Shown in pieces: positions 11,500 through 24,900 of a DNA stretch of 64,000 bases. Both the position numbers and the translations under genes were made by a program. The DNA lies in assembly GCF_965363235.1 (NCBI RefSeq), contig NC_134843.1:63093865-63157864 (forward strand), in the 5' to 3' direction. A model generated the notes under the pieces. It worked only from the letters and a program-made list of their open reading frames with translations. It was not told the DNA's origin and searched no databases. How positions within the stretch are numbered: position 1 is the first letter of the stretch; each line of letters begins with the position of its first letter. Source of the stretch: Mytilus galloprovincialis (Eukaryota; Mollusca; Bivalvia; Mytilida; Mytilidae).

Positions 11500-13126
11500 T
11501 ATACGACCGCAAAAATTGAAAATTTTTTGGTCGATATTGGTATCACGTTGGCGTCAGCGTTGTCGTCGTCCGAATACTTTTGGTTTTCGCACTATAACTT
11601 TAGTTTAAGTAAATAGAAATCTATGAAATTTAAACACAAGGTTTATGACCACAAAAGGAAGGTTGGGATTGATTTTAGAAGTTTTGGTCCAAACAGTTTA
11701 GGAATTAGGGGCCAAAAAGGGGACCAAATAAGCATTATTCTTGGTTTTCGCACCATAACTTTAGAATAAGTAAATAGAAATCTATGAAATTTAAACACAG
11801 GGTTTATGACCATAAAAGGAAGGTTGGGATTGATTTTGGGAGTTTTGGTCCCAACAGTTTAGGAATAAGGGGTCCAAAGGGTCCAAAATTAAACTTTGTT
11901 TGATTTCATCAAAAATTGCATAATTAGGGTTCTTTGATATGCCGATTCTAAATGTGTATGTAGATTCTTAATTTTTGGTCCCGTTTTCAAATTGGTGTAC
12001 ATTAAGGTCCTAAGGGTCCAAAATTAAACTTGGTTTGATTTTAACAAAAATTGAATCTTTGGGGTTCTTTGATATGCTGAATCTAGAAATGTACTTAGAT
12101 TTTTTTATTATTGGCCCAGTTTTCAAGTTGGTCCAAATCGGGGTCCAAAATTAAACTCTGTTTGATTTCATCAAAAATTGAATAATTTGGGTTCTTTAAT
12201 ATGACAAATCTAACTGTGTATGTAGATTCTTAATTTTTGGTCCCGTTTTCAAATTGGTCTACATGTAAGGCCAAAAGGTCCAAAATTAAACTAAGTTTGA
12301 TTTTAACAAAAATTGAATTCTTGGGCTTCTTTGATATGCTGAATCTAAACATGTACTTGGATTTTTGATTATGAGCCCAGTTTTCAAGTTGGTCCAAATT
12401 TTAATCAGGTTCCAAAATTATTATATTAAGTATTGTGCAATAGCAAGAAATTTTCAATTGCACAGTATTCAGCAATAGAAAGAAATCTTCAATTGCACAG
12501 TATTGTGCAATAGCAAGTATTTTCAATTGCACAGTATTGCGCAATAGCAAGAAATATCTAATTGCACAATTTTGCACAATAGCAAGAAATTTTCAATTGG
12601 AGTTATCTTTCTTTGTCCAGAATAGTAGTTGAATCAACTTAAATCATTGTTTTATACAATATACAATGTAAATTCACTTTTACTACCAACTGATAAATTA
12701 AAAAAAATCTTTACCATTCAGTGATAACAAGCACTTTTTTTACATTTTAATATTTTATGATGTATTTAAATGAGTAGTTATTGTTGCAAACTACATTAGT
12801 TATTTAAATTGAGATCAGTTTTGGAATAAGGTGAAGGGGGATGTGAAAAAAAAATTGGGGAAGGGTTCAATTTTTCTCATTTCAGATTTCATACATAAAA
12901 AGAAAATTCCTTCAAACATTTTTTTGAGAGGATTAATATTCAACAGCATAGTGAATTGCTCAAAGGCAAAAAAACATTTAGTTTATTAGACCACATTCAT
13001 TTTGTGTCAGAAACCTATGCTGTGTCAACTATTTAATCACAATCCAAATTTAGAGCTGTATCCAGCTTGAATGTTGTGTCCATACTTGCCCCAACCGTTC
13101 AGGGTTCAACCTCTGCGGTCGTATAA
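11500..13126 (+). repeat. Long TATACGACCGCA-ended repeat, forward copy
   Basis: The ends are inverted: TATACGACCGCA at the left and TGCGGTCGTATA at the right. The interior runs through repeated segments of about 110-170 bp ('aaaattaaactttgtttgatttcatcaaaa', 'gttctttgatatgc'), then a 35-bp array centred on the palindrome TTGCACAGTATTGTGCAA (12440-12600). The same order appears inverted at 31007-32846. No protein frame is present. It starts about 60 bp upstream of the acceptor of the putative exon at 11442, so it would lie in that gene's intron. Confidence 0.85.
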
Positions 13127-13326
13127 AGCCTCGCCCAGCGAAGCATCTGGTTTAAAAAGTGTTGGAAATCTTCATGATTTATTTGACAGCCATTATTTAA
13201 AGACTGAAGAAAAATTCAAAACGGAGAATCCCTTTAAACAGTGGTGGATCCAGAACTTTAGTTAAGATCTAGAACGTTTTGTTAAGATCCAGAACTTTTG
13301 TTAAGATCCAGAACAAAAATTTGTTA

Positions 13327-13371
13327 ATCACTAAAGCATGACTGGGGGCACCCCAGTCATGTTTAGTGATT
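13327..13371. repeat. Strong 20-bp-stem hairpin
   Basis: ATCACTAAAGCATGACTGGGG is followed after a 3-base loop by its near-perfect complement, with one extra base in the left arm. Just before it is a short direct repeat of 'ttaagatccagaac'. No terminator or RNA function is implied. Confidence 0.8.
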
Positions 13372-13448
13372 CCCTATATATTCAACTATTTTTTTCGCAC
13401 GAAAAAGGGGGTGCCGGACAGTCCAAGAGGCCCCTGGATGCGCCTTTG

Positions 13449-13565
13449 CCTTATCAAATCGCAAAATCAAAAGCTTAAACAAATCATACGAATGTAAAAC
13501 AACTGTCATATTCCTGACTTGGTACCGTCAGGCACATTCTTAGGTGGATTAAACCTGGTTTAAAT
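13449..13565 (-). repeat. Fragment of dispersed 'accaagtcaggaatatgacag' family
   Basis: The inverted phrase 'ctgtcatattcctgacttggt' and the flanking 'aaatcgcaaaatcaaaagct' match copies at 43995-44137 and 62831-62966. The three copies define a short interspersed family; the copy at 62831 has a visible target duplication. Confidence 0.75.
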
Positions 13566-13984
13566 TACTGTCAACTAGTTTAATTCTTATAATTATACCT
13601 TTTTTAAGCCAGCTAACACTAATACTTTTAATATATTCTCTCTCGGCTATTGCTAACCAAGGACTAGTATACTGTCTAATACTAATTAGTTCTAGAATAC
13701 TAGTCCCAGTTGATAGCATGTGAAATATTTGTCAAAACTTATCGGGAACTATGTGTATGTGATTTGTTTCTTTATTTTTCTTCTGTTTATAAGTGTTCTT
13801 CAGATCCACCTTCGAATTCTGAACGGTTTTTGCAGTGTTATTGATTTGGCCAATTATAGCATATATGCACTCATATCATCATTATCAATATCATTAAATA
13901 ACTCATAAATTTCAAATAATGCGTTGTGAAGAGTATAGATATCTCAAATATCAGTTTTCTTATCTTTCCCAAATTCTTTAAAAT

Positions 13985-14123
13985 ACTTTGAGGTACAGAA
14001 AATAAGACCAGTTTGTCCTTTTCTATCTTCTAATCTTCTCTGTGTTCATAATATACGTGAAATATTTGACACTGTCCCATTGTCTGTTCTATAAGCTCTT
14101 ACTCTTGAGTTTTCTATCTGTTA
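13985..14123. repeat. Direct repeat, intact copy (second copy split)
   Basis: 'tttgaggtacagaaaat.ag' through 'cttctctgtgttcataata' to 'gagttttctttctgttac' occurs here intact. Its first third recurs at 15000-15045 and the remainder at 17192-17284. The second copy therefore looks split by about 2.1 kb of inserted sequence. Confidence 0.65.
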
Positions 14124-14186
14124 CTGTGCCAACACAGCCTCCCAGCGATAAAAGAATATGTTTGAAAGATATATGCACTCGGCTAC

Positions 14187-14255
14187 CTTGACAGTTTCCT
14201 CATCGAAGATCAGTGGTTCTCTCCGGGCGTCTCGGCTTTCTACTCTCAAAAACAG
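14187..14255 (-). CDS. Putative 69-bp exon of the unrecognised minus-strand gene
   Basis: The frame LFLRVESRDARREPLIFDEE (23 codons in all, ending TVK) is bounded on the minus strand by CGCCCAG| and AAG|GTAGCC. It is phase 0 on both sides, so it can join to the exon at 11442 without shifting the frame. It is locally GC-rich. The acceptor's pyrimidine tract is weak and the family is not recognised, so this stays tentative. Confidence 0.35.
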
Positions 14256-15049
14256 CTGGGCGCCATGAAATAGCAAATAAAGATAAAAGTGGTAATAATG
14301 ACCAACAATGAATACATCAATCATTGTACATTAGATCAAAGTTTTGTTAAACTCGAATCTTTATATTTGAAATTGAATTTGACAATAGCAATTATTCCCG
14401 CATCGTATTAACGATGAATCCGGATAACACTGTAATATGTGCCGCTGGACATGAAAATGCTTAACCTTTAATACTTTTAAATAATAAGAAGATTTGATGA
14501 ATTTTAAAGCAGAACTATTTTAAAATTTTGTCAGATGTTTTAGGGGAACCCAATAAATATAATAAGGAGTTATTTACGATTTCCAGGGATAATGCATCAT
14601 AGAATGGGTATATCTTAAAGGTTGGTGTGTCCAACAATATATCATATGTGGTATTTTTTTGTTTAACTGTTTGATCAGGTTAAACATTCAAAAGTTCTTC
14701 AAATTCGATTAATAAATCAAAGTCGACACCTTATAATATAGAATATCTGTTTTATATAGATAAGGGTGTTTTCAAAATTTTTGAGAATGAATAGAGCTGT
14801 CCAAATTCGAATGCAGCATTTGTTAACTTAGTAGACATGTCTTTGACAAGCAATACTTTCAACCACTGAACAGGGTCTTTAACGACCCAATGCGCAAAAA
14901 TGACAAAATTAAAAACAAAGTATTGCCCCTGCTAACCTGAAGAGTGTAGTTTTCAGCTCGAGAGGTCCCAGTGAAGACATTTTTTTCAGTTAAAAAATTT
15001 GAGGTACAGAAAATCAGATCATTTCGTCTTTTTCTATTTAGTTCTTTGA

Positions 15050-17190
15050 GTCGCTTTTTTGCTTTTTTTTTTTACTTTATAATGCATGACATGAAACTTT
15101 AAATTCATGTTCTAAAACAATATTTACGTACGTGTGCATTGTGCTCCAATATGAAAATATGGGATAAACGTCAATGATATACAGCCACCCAGTGACAGAA
15201 ACAACCGAAAGACATGTGCTCGGTTTGACGGTAAACCAGATATATATGCGAGATAGTTATGGGAAAAAGGAAGAAAGAACCTTCTCAATTTTGACTTAAA
15301 TTTGTTTTTCTTTTTTTTTTGTTTAAAATTAATAAAAAAAAAAAAACCTTTCTAATGTAGAGTTCCTAAGATAAAAATATATCCGTTGGAAGAACCCCTT
15401 TTTTCGTGCTCTCAGATTTCAACACTCAAATTAAGCTTTCAAATCTAATTACAATTACAACCTTGCTTTTTAACCGATCTATCCATGTACTAGAACGGCA
15501 ACTTTCTTCATTTAACTTAAGAAAAGATACAGTTGCATGCGTTATAAAACATGCACATGAATAAAAAAAAAAGGAAAAAAAAGAGGTAGAGCCAATTTGC
15601 CGGGAATTTTTTCATTCGATAATATAGGTAAATCATGTTTTAAATAGCCCGATAGATGCTAATTATAGTACATGAAAATACGTTACATCATCTATTTTCA
15701 TACCTTGAACAGGTATTCCTACAAATACAAGGCCAAAACTATTGACTTTATTTTATTATTAACATCCTTTATGCAAGGTACCATACCATGTAACTTGTCA
15801 AGGAGCCAAATAATATCGAACAAATTCAAATCGTGTTTTTCTCATTCTGAATATATGTATATATCTGTATTTTTCCTGGTCTTTTAAGGTTTTGTCGTCT
15901 ATAAGATAAAATAAGATAATACATGTATACATTTTAACCGGAGAACATCTTTCATCAGTTGGCCATAGATCACCCTGTGTTACTAACACATGTTATCTTG
16001 CCTTTTCTGGCATTTTAACAAATCGGCCCTTCGTTGTGATACAGATGCAACAGATTCTTGATGTTTTACCTACAATCACGATTTGTAGTGTAATTGATTT
16101 GTTCTGTTGTGTTGTTTTATTTTCTGGTGACTTAGGTTCCAGTGTTAGGGACTGTGGTAAACATTTCAGTGCTAGTATCTACAAAGCGACAAAATTGCTG
16201 TTGACTGCATTTGTTACATGTACATATAATACCATGTTCAGAAAAGGTTTGGAAAAATTGTTTGTGTTGTTTTAAAACTTGTATACAATGGCCTTACTTC
16301 AAGTTATGTGATATTACACCCGCAACATTTGGGCTTCATTGCTATAGAATCAATTCTCGTGTAATTGGTTATGTACAGGGCGAGGCACCTACATCAGTTT
16401 GACGGCAGTTGTTCCTTGAATATATGTAATAAATATAAACACATATATAGAAAGTAAGTCAAGAGTATATATAGACAGTCATAGGAATGCACACAATAAG
16501 CGATACATTATTTTTTCTTTAATATACATGTAAAATAATATACTAGTACACTATAAAGTCAAAATGAACCAGAATGACTGTATGAATTAAGCAAACATCC
16601 AAAAAATGTGATAGAAACATAAAAAATTAATATAACAACACAAAAAATGCAAATTTTCTGAGCGAGATTCGAACCCTTTCTTCAAAACCACCTGTCATTA
16701 ATTAGTAGTTCTGTGCTCTACTGATGGAGCCCCGGCGATGCTTTTCCATAAATTTCTTAAAGGAGCTATATCGGTACAATTTAGCGATGTAACAATTTTT
16801 TTCTTTAAAAAGCTGTTTTTTATGTAATAAGGACACACTAAACCAATTTCATTTTTGGGGAAAAAGTAGTATGAATTACAGCAGTAATAAAAACATAACT
16901 TTTTTTTGGTTTGAAATGTCCTTCTCGGGAGATTCTGTTTTTCCCACCTAAAACACCCGATATTCCGCATATTGGACTTTCATTCTTTTTGAGGGTTAAA
17001 TCAACTATTGATCACACATATCATAATATATATGTAAATCGAGATATTGATAAAAAAGCATTTTTTATTTTTTTATTTTAACGTAAATTTTATTCTGTAG
17101 GCACTTTTTGAAATTGACCCTTCTGTGAAAAAAATTCCCGGCAAATTGACCCTACCTCTTTGGAAAGATTTTTTTTGGGGGGAAAAGGGT
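15050..17190. mobile_element. Possible 2.1-kb insertion with inverted ends
   Basis: The sequence separates the two parts of a direct repeat (15000-15045 and 17192-17284). Inside it, 'gaggtag..ccaatttgccgggaattttttc' (15585-15615) recurs inverted at 17128-17160, suggesting element termini. No transposase frame was recognised. The exact edges are uncertain. Confidence 0.4.
16667..16738 (-). repeat. tRNA-derived sequence (SINE head or tRNA relic)
   Basis: Read on the minus strand it has an A-box-like 'TCAGTAGAGCACAGA', about 30 bases further on a B-box-like 'GGTTCGAATCT', and a potential acceptor stem 5' of the A box. Arms do not pair well enough for a working tRNA gene, so a tRNA-derived SINE or pseudo-tRNA is more likely. 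Confidence 0.5.
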
Positions 17191-17414
17191 GCTCTTCTCT
17201 GTGTTCATAATATAATACATGAAACATTTGCCACAGCCCCTTGTCTGTTCGATAAACTCCCACCCTGAGTTTTCTTTCTGTTACATGCCAAAAAATCCTA
17301 GATCACTTGAAAAGTTACGGACGACCTCCTACGGCACCTATTAGTAGTTAAAGATTTGATTTCATTTAACAAATTAATTTATGACCCGCATGTACGTGTC
17401 GCCTAGAATACCAA

Positions 17415-18043
17415 AGGCAGTGGCTATTTTGACGACTGCGGCAAATTAGCCTCATAAGCGCTATTTTGCCGAATTGCATAGAGTTTTGCTATTTTGCCGG
17501 TATACAATATATTTCAGTATTTTACATTCATAGAATAAATGCTGGCAATAGCTTGATATCTATGCATCGTTTGTACAATTTTTTTTTTTTATTAATCTTT
17601 ATTTTTTATTAAAGTTTTGTCTGGTTTTCAGTTCTATAGAAAAACGGTTGTAGCCCTTTATATTATCAGTCAAAAACAAGTTTGTTTGATAATGGCAATT
17701 TTTTTGTTTTTTGGGTTTTTTTTTAATGTTCAACAGAAACTAACGTATGTAGAATTTACATTTAATTATAAAATGAGCGAGTTCACAAAGATGAAGGAAT
17801 AGAAAGGCAAGGCGAACAAAAGGGTTATTGACATCTAGCCACACATACCATTCAGTTGTGCTAATATAGACTAGTTTCCTTAAGCATGTTAAAAAATATA
17901 TTTCATATATTCTTGATTAAAAATCTGAAATAATACCGGCAAAAAAGCAAACCACCATAAAAATCGCTATTTTGCCGGAGCCGTCAAATAGCGCCAAGGA
18001 GGCTAAGGCTATTTTTCAGAAGTCGGCAAAATAGCCACTGCCT
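17415..18043. repeat. Fold-back element with AGGCAGTGGCTATTTTG ends
   Basis: The left end AGGCAGTGGCTATTTTG... and right end ...CAAAATAGCCACTGCCT are inverted over about 85 bp, and each arm carries further copies of GCTATTTTGCCG. The centre (about 17500-17930) is AT-rich and has no meaningful frame. The element ends about 890 bp upstream of the V-ATPase start codon. Confidence 0.85.
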
Positions 18044-18935
18044 GTACAAAATGGTCAATGGTAGTCATCAATGTATTTGCTCTATGCGATGTTTGCAAAA
18101 TTTCAACGGAAACTTCAACGGAAGCAATTTCTTGGCATGGTAACAAAAAAAAATCTGAGATGTATGCGGAAGTATAAATACGACTCCAGTGCAATTAGAT
18201 TGGTTTTTTTTTTACATATTTAAGGTCACTGCATACCGGGGAAAATATCCGCGAATTGATGTCTGCGTGCATGGGAAGTCATTTATTCAATATCGGTACA
18301 CTGATTTATCACTCTAAGACATAAGCCCGGATTTCCTATTATTTTTCTATAAATTTATCTCAGCATGTTATCAGTAATCAGTTAGATATAAATTATGTGG
18401 ACACACTTTCTTAGTGGTTCACTAATTATAACCAGATGTTGATCACAAAACGATAAGCTATAAATTTATATTTCTCTGTCTATTTCTTTTCTCCTAGCTT
18501 CATTGTATTTCTGAACAATAAATTTGAAAAAAAAAAAAAAATATATACTAAAAAAAAATATTTATACATTAAAAATATTAATATGCATGTTTAGTTTATC
18601 GGATGTTATGAAGATTTTGATATCATAAAGGATTTTTTCTTCAAACAATAAGTTCTCGTTTACTTAGCCATTCACGTATTACATATAAAACATGTTCAAC
18701 TTTTTTTAATTTGAAGCAGGATAATGAACCACCCTCAAAACCGCATTTTCTAAATTTCCGATATTTAAGATATTAATTAAAAATATCCGTATGCTGTGTT
18801 AGCAATTTATACAGGCCAAAAGCTCTCTAGAGTTTCCCATATTCATTTAGCATTAAACTTATGAGTTCCGAATATCTCATGTGACTTCCGCATCATCATA
18901 ATTTTATTTTGTATGAAAACTCTCATTGATCCAAA

Positions 18936-21900
18936 ATGTATTCCATGCCAGAGATAACTTTTAACATCGACCATGGCTATCTTGAGGGCTTAGTAAGAGG
19001 GTTTAAAGCTGGTATTCTTACACAGACAGACTACCTGAATTTAGTACAATGTGAAACTCTGGATGGTAAATACTGTCTAACGATTTGTCCCATATTTGCC
19101 TTCCAGAAATTATGTTTACCATATTTATGACATGAGCCAGGTGTTACCTATGAAAGAGGACGAAGTTTTTTTCATTTGCTTGATATAATTTGGTAAATCA
19201 GATATATTCAAAATTGCATGAAATCTTTAGCTTTAGCTTTTCAGCCTTTTGCTGCATAACACTAATAGCCTAGTCCAAGGCCGGGATCTCCTGTAGTTGG
19301 TGATCGCAATACTGGTATACCAGTATTGTCCACAATACTGGTATACAAATTTTGTACCAGTATTGTAACTTTAAAAAAAAAAACCCAGCAATACTGGTAC
19401 ATTGCTGATATACCAGTATTGTAGTTGTATTGTTGACTATACTTTCAGGTCACAGGTGTATAATGAAAACTGAATTTTATGCAAAATTATATATATATTG
19501 AAGATCAAAGGGAGATTAAATGAACTCAAAAAGATTATAGAGGATAATTGTGAAATCAATTAACAACCAGTTAAATAACTAATTAAACAAAATATTACTG
19601 TAAAATAAAAGCTTATTATTATCTGAGTTAATTTTTAATAAATTCTAACAAATTATTACACTATAACACTGTAAATTCAGCATTTACATGTATGCCATCA
19701 TATATTTAAAAAAACCCACAATACTGGTACAATACTGGAATACAATACTGGTACAAAATTTTTATACCAGTATTGTAGACAATACTGGTATACCAGTATT
19801 GCGATCACCAACTAGAGGAGATTTTGTTGAGTTACATGTAGCGCATTTGGTGACTTGGGAAGCAAGATTTTCAGCAATCTGAAGTTGAACTTCCGTAGTT
19901 CTGCATTGATTACTTATGCTAAGTTATGAACTTAAGAAATTAGAATCATCATAACAAACTGAAATGGATGTATTTACACCTTAAAACTTCTCTTGAGTAC
20001 AGTCTTTCCTGTGCAGTTGGAAAAGTTTAAAGGCCTGGCATCCACTAGATACTGTATAAAAGTGAAGGTTCAACATAACAAATGGACAAATATGGCAGTA
20101 CATGTATTTATATATGCCAAAACTACTCTGTGTACAGACTTACCTGTGCAGTTTGGAAAATTTTAATGTCTGGCATCCAAGTTAGATATATTATTATACA
20201 TGTAAGATTAAAATGCATTTTGTGATTCAGGAAGTTAAAATCAGTTAGTACATTGACATTGTCATTGACATTATCCCACAACAATTTCTGATAATTTCCG
20301 TTTCATTCCCTTGGATCTCTTCGCCAAATAACGCATGCTTCCTGGGTATTTCTGTATTATGAAAATAAGATTATTGTGTGGTCAATGAATAAAAATTAAA
20401 TGTGTTTGTGTGTTGTTTCTTCTTTTATATTTAACAAAATCCATACTAGAAATAATTGTACAAGTTATAAGTGAATTTTAGTCTAATTTTGTACAAATGG
20501 TAATTTGCACAAGCACTTTATATATATATATATAAGTATGTCTAAGCCCAGGTGGTCTTGTGGTCTAGCGGGACGGCTACAGTGCAGGCGATTAGGTGTC
20601 ACGATATCTCAGTAGCATGGGTTCGAATCATGGCGAGGGAAGAACAAAAAATTTGCGAAAGCAAATTTACAGATCTAACATTGTTGGGTTGATGTTAAGA
20701 CGAGTTGTATATATACATGATATATATACGAGTCTAAATTGAAAACTACATTCAAACCTATGATTGTGTTGGATAAAAACCGCAATTTTTATATGTGCAT
20801 GTAAAACAAATTTCATTGTAGAAGGGTCTAAGGCCAACCTTAAAAATATGTTTGTTTGCAGTTTTCCGACTGTACCTTCAGACTGAAGGGTCGGTAGGTA
20901 GGAAAAATATTTTATTTTATCAGCCAAAATACAGTTTAAACAAGCAGTTACACTAAACCAAGTTTCTTGTGAAGAAAAAAAACCATTTTAAAACAACAAA
21001 CACTGGACATGCTGAAAACCAACATCAAATGAACAGGCATTTTCAGATAAAAAACTTTGTAACCAAAACTGAAACTTTAACATAGTGTCATTATCCAATT
21101 TATGACATAAAATATGGTATAATTATTAAATACTGGAACACTTAAAAACAAGGAATGTCATTATGACTAGAACTGTTTTAAAGAAATATATTCAGACATG
21201 TATGCTTCTTAACTAGAATGTTTTCATGAGTAGAGTATTTTCATCAGAAAAATGTAGATATTAAAGATTTATAAGACAATGTATTAAAGAGTGTATTTCT
21301 AATAAAAAAAAATAACTATTGAATCTTCCTCAATTGAAAAAAAGGCTACTTGAAAAAAAAGTATTAAGACATTCGACTGTTTTCATATTTCTAACAATAT
21401 TCAATTATATGTGATAAGGTTATATTTTTGCCAGGCTTTAATGAAAACCAAAGAAATTTAAAGTTTGGGGTGAAATCCATAGCACCCCATTAAAAGTAAA
21501 TGGTCTGTACTGAAATGTTTTTAATGCATAAAAAAAATTGGCAGCATAGCTCCTAAGGACATGTTTTAATTGAATTCACACAGGCCACACAGTTTGGGTA
21601 TATTTAATATTGTAAGAAAGAGAATAATTGCAATGAGTGGGGCAGCCCCCCTTATCCTAAAGGAGCATACTCATTGCAATCGAAGATAGATTTAATATAG
21701 AGAGAGTATATTTATTTTTCAAGCTAACCATTCATTTTCTCTACATCTTTGTGTAGTTAGGATTGCTTCTTATTGATTTGGCATGATCTATATCCATTAA
21801 CATTTCAAATGAGCCCTTCCTCCGTACAGGCGTGTTTACAGATATCATCGGGCCATGGAGGAGTGGTTTCATCTTTGTCGTCTTCACAACGATTTGTAGA

Positions 21901-24900
21901 AAATATGCCATACTTCAAGCTGCTGTCCAATTATTTAACCACTGAAATTGGTTCCATAAAGTCAGGCTCCACAGATTCTGTACCCGATTTGTTTGAGACA
22001 GGATGGTTATCGTGTCAGTTATGAATATCCGCTGCATCATCGTCAATGATATCATCACACATCATTACATGTGCCTGAATCTGTATAAACAGTTTACTAA
22101 TAAACTTTTTTGTTTGTTATTTGTCTTAAAATTGACACGAGACGACAGCGTAAAGTACTCCTCCGTGACTTCATGGATACCTGTAAAGGCAATTTCCATG
22201 TCCTTTATCATTAAATGGTCACATGAACGCTTGACGGGAAGCTAAGAAAAACCGAACTTGAAATGCGTAATTAACCCAGACTTTAAATCAATTCCGGAAA
22301 GGACCCAAAGTTCCGGATCGCGTCAATAGAAGTATTAAAAAAAATTTCTTCAAATTTAAAGCAATAAAATTTTCACAGTCGGGAGGATTTTCAAGGGTAA
22401 ACTGCAAACAAACAATATTTTAATTTAAGCCTAAAAACAGCACAAACAACATTTTTCAAAAGACCAAAAAAGTGAAAAAGTATATTTAAACAAAACGCAT
22501 TTGACTAACAGGCCGAACAACTGATGGGTTTTGACTGCCATATATATATATATATATACTGTCCTCACTTATACATATACGAAATGTATGTACATACATG
22601 TATGTGTATGATGGAAAAATGTATATTGTTCTTTTTTTTACAGATTTAAAGTTGCACTTACAGGGTACAGATTATGGCAATTTTCTGGCCAATGAGCCAA
22701 GTCCATTGACAGTGTCTGTTATTGATGATAAACTAAAAGAAAAGATGGTTGTAGAATTTCAGCATCTGCGGAACCATTGCTTAGAACCTTTGGCAACATT
22801 CCTTGATTATATAACGTAGGTTACTCTTGAACAGGAACGGGAAATCTATTCCAATAGTATAAACTAAGTTTTATTTATTTGATTTTTTAGAGATGATTAT
22901 TAGACACAATACTATCTTTAGATATTATCCCACAAAGTCCTTAATGCTAGGCTCAGTAGGGTTATTTCCAGAGGTGGCAATAGGAACCCCAACAATGTAT
23001 TAGATTATAATTAGGTTGACAAGTTTAAGTGGAACCCCTAGTGGTAGGTCAATGATATTTGGAATAAAGTTATGTAAGCAGTGGCACATCTCATTTCTAT
23101 GGAGAATATTTAGCCCCCTCAGTCATGTTCTACAGTGTCTATGGAGGGGGTCTAATTGGGGTTCCGATCCCGGATCCCTCTTACTGTTTTGTCGGATTCC
23201 TGTATCCCACTTACACTATGTATGTAAGCACTTCTCATTTTTTTGTCATTTCCCGGGTCCCGCAAGGCCTCATTTCCCGTTTTCACGACACAATAATTTG
23301 ACTTTCACGTGTCATGCTTACAAAAAATCAGCAATCCCGCGTCACGCTTAGACCCCAATGAGACCCACTAAGGACACGTGACATTCTTGTTGCTTAATAA
23401 AAATGTTATTGGAATGAAAATTGTAGTTTTTCTATGAACACACTATATTCTAATTCTTGAAGTTTTCAGAGCACTCTTTCTGCATCCATCTTAATAAATC
23501 AGTTTAAAATTGGCATTATTTTGTATTTTATTTTTATATTTGTAGCTATAGTTACATGATAGATAACATAATACTGCTGATTACTGGGACATTACATCAA
23601 CGACCACTGAGTGAACTTATACCAAAATGTCATCCTCTTGGAAGTTTTGAACAGATGGAAGCCATTCATATAGCCTCTACACCTGCAGAGCTATATAACG
23701 CTGTATTGGTAGATACACCATTAGGTTTGTTTACTATCTGTAGAGTTTAAGATATCCGTAAAAAAAAATTGTGAAAAAAAGATGTGGTTTGAAGGAAATT
23801 TTGTGGATTCTTTTATTTCATTGATTTTCAAAGAAGTTAATTTTATAGATTCAAGGTCTTGCAGCTATGATAAATTATTCCATCTAACCATAATGAATTT
23901 GTGATTTTTATGCCTTGTTTACCATGTTCACACGTACATTTAATTCAATTTGATGTTAATTCGCATTAACAAAATTAGCCAATTTGAATTAACAAATACG
24001 CATTAGAAATACATTTTTGTTAATGCGAAATTAAACGTTGTTAGGACAGTAAAGTGAAATAGACGTGCATTGCAATTCAAATTAGAATTAACGTAAGAAC
24101 GTTAAACGTTTCGAATGCAAAATAAACTAATTCAAATTAGTTAATGCGAATCGAATTCGAATTACGTGTGAACTCAGCAGTAGATTCACTAATACCTGTG
24201 GTTCATTTATACTTTTGTTACACAAGAAAATTAGAAAACCCCAAATGTTTTAATGAAAATATGCTAAAATATTTAAAAGTTAAATATAATGTCATTATAA
24301 AAACTTTTTCTCCTGTTTGAATTGGTTTTTTTTCCCAATTACTTTAATCAAAAGCAGGATTCCTTTACTGAATCTATCAATTAAAACATTTTTCTTTGAA
24401 ACTTGCATTTATTTAATTATACCTTATTATTTTATCATGTTTATAGGAAATAAATAAAGATAGTTTTTCTATCATTAATTTCAGCTCCATATTTTATTGA
24501 TTGTATTCTGGAACAAGATTTGGATGAGATGAACACAGAAATCATTAGAAACACTTTATATAAGGTAAGCTACACAAGAATAGGTTTTAAGTCTTTAGAC
24601 ATACATAAATAATTACATTAGATGTATGTTTCATTATAATACGTTATACTGATTGGCTACACAGAAATCTCGCGTTATTCCTCAATCAACTTCATTACAC
24701 CATAAAATTTATCATTCATGATGACACGAGGTCCCACAATTAAGTGCACAGGTAAATTAAATAAAAACTTGATTAAAATCGTGTTTTGATGATTCTAGCT
24801 AAAAAATGTAATAATAAGTATTGAATGCTTCTTTTTGAATCTTCATAGGCTTGTAAAAGCATTGACTCTGCACACATTTTTAGAATGAAGTGCTTCATAC

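Noticed and set aside
16667-16738. Functional tRNA gene on minus strand
   Set aside because: The anticodon region and arms do not form a convincing cloverleaf.
20546-20640. Functional tRNA gene on plus strand
   Set aside because: The A and B boxes are good, but the arms do not pair and a SINE body follows.
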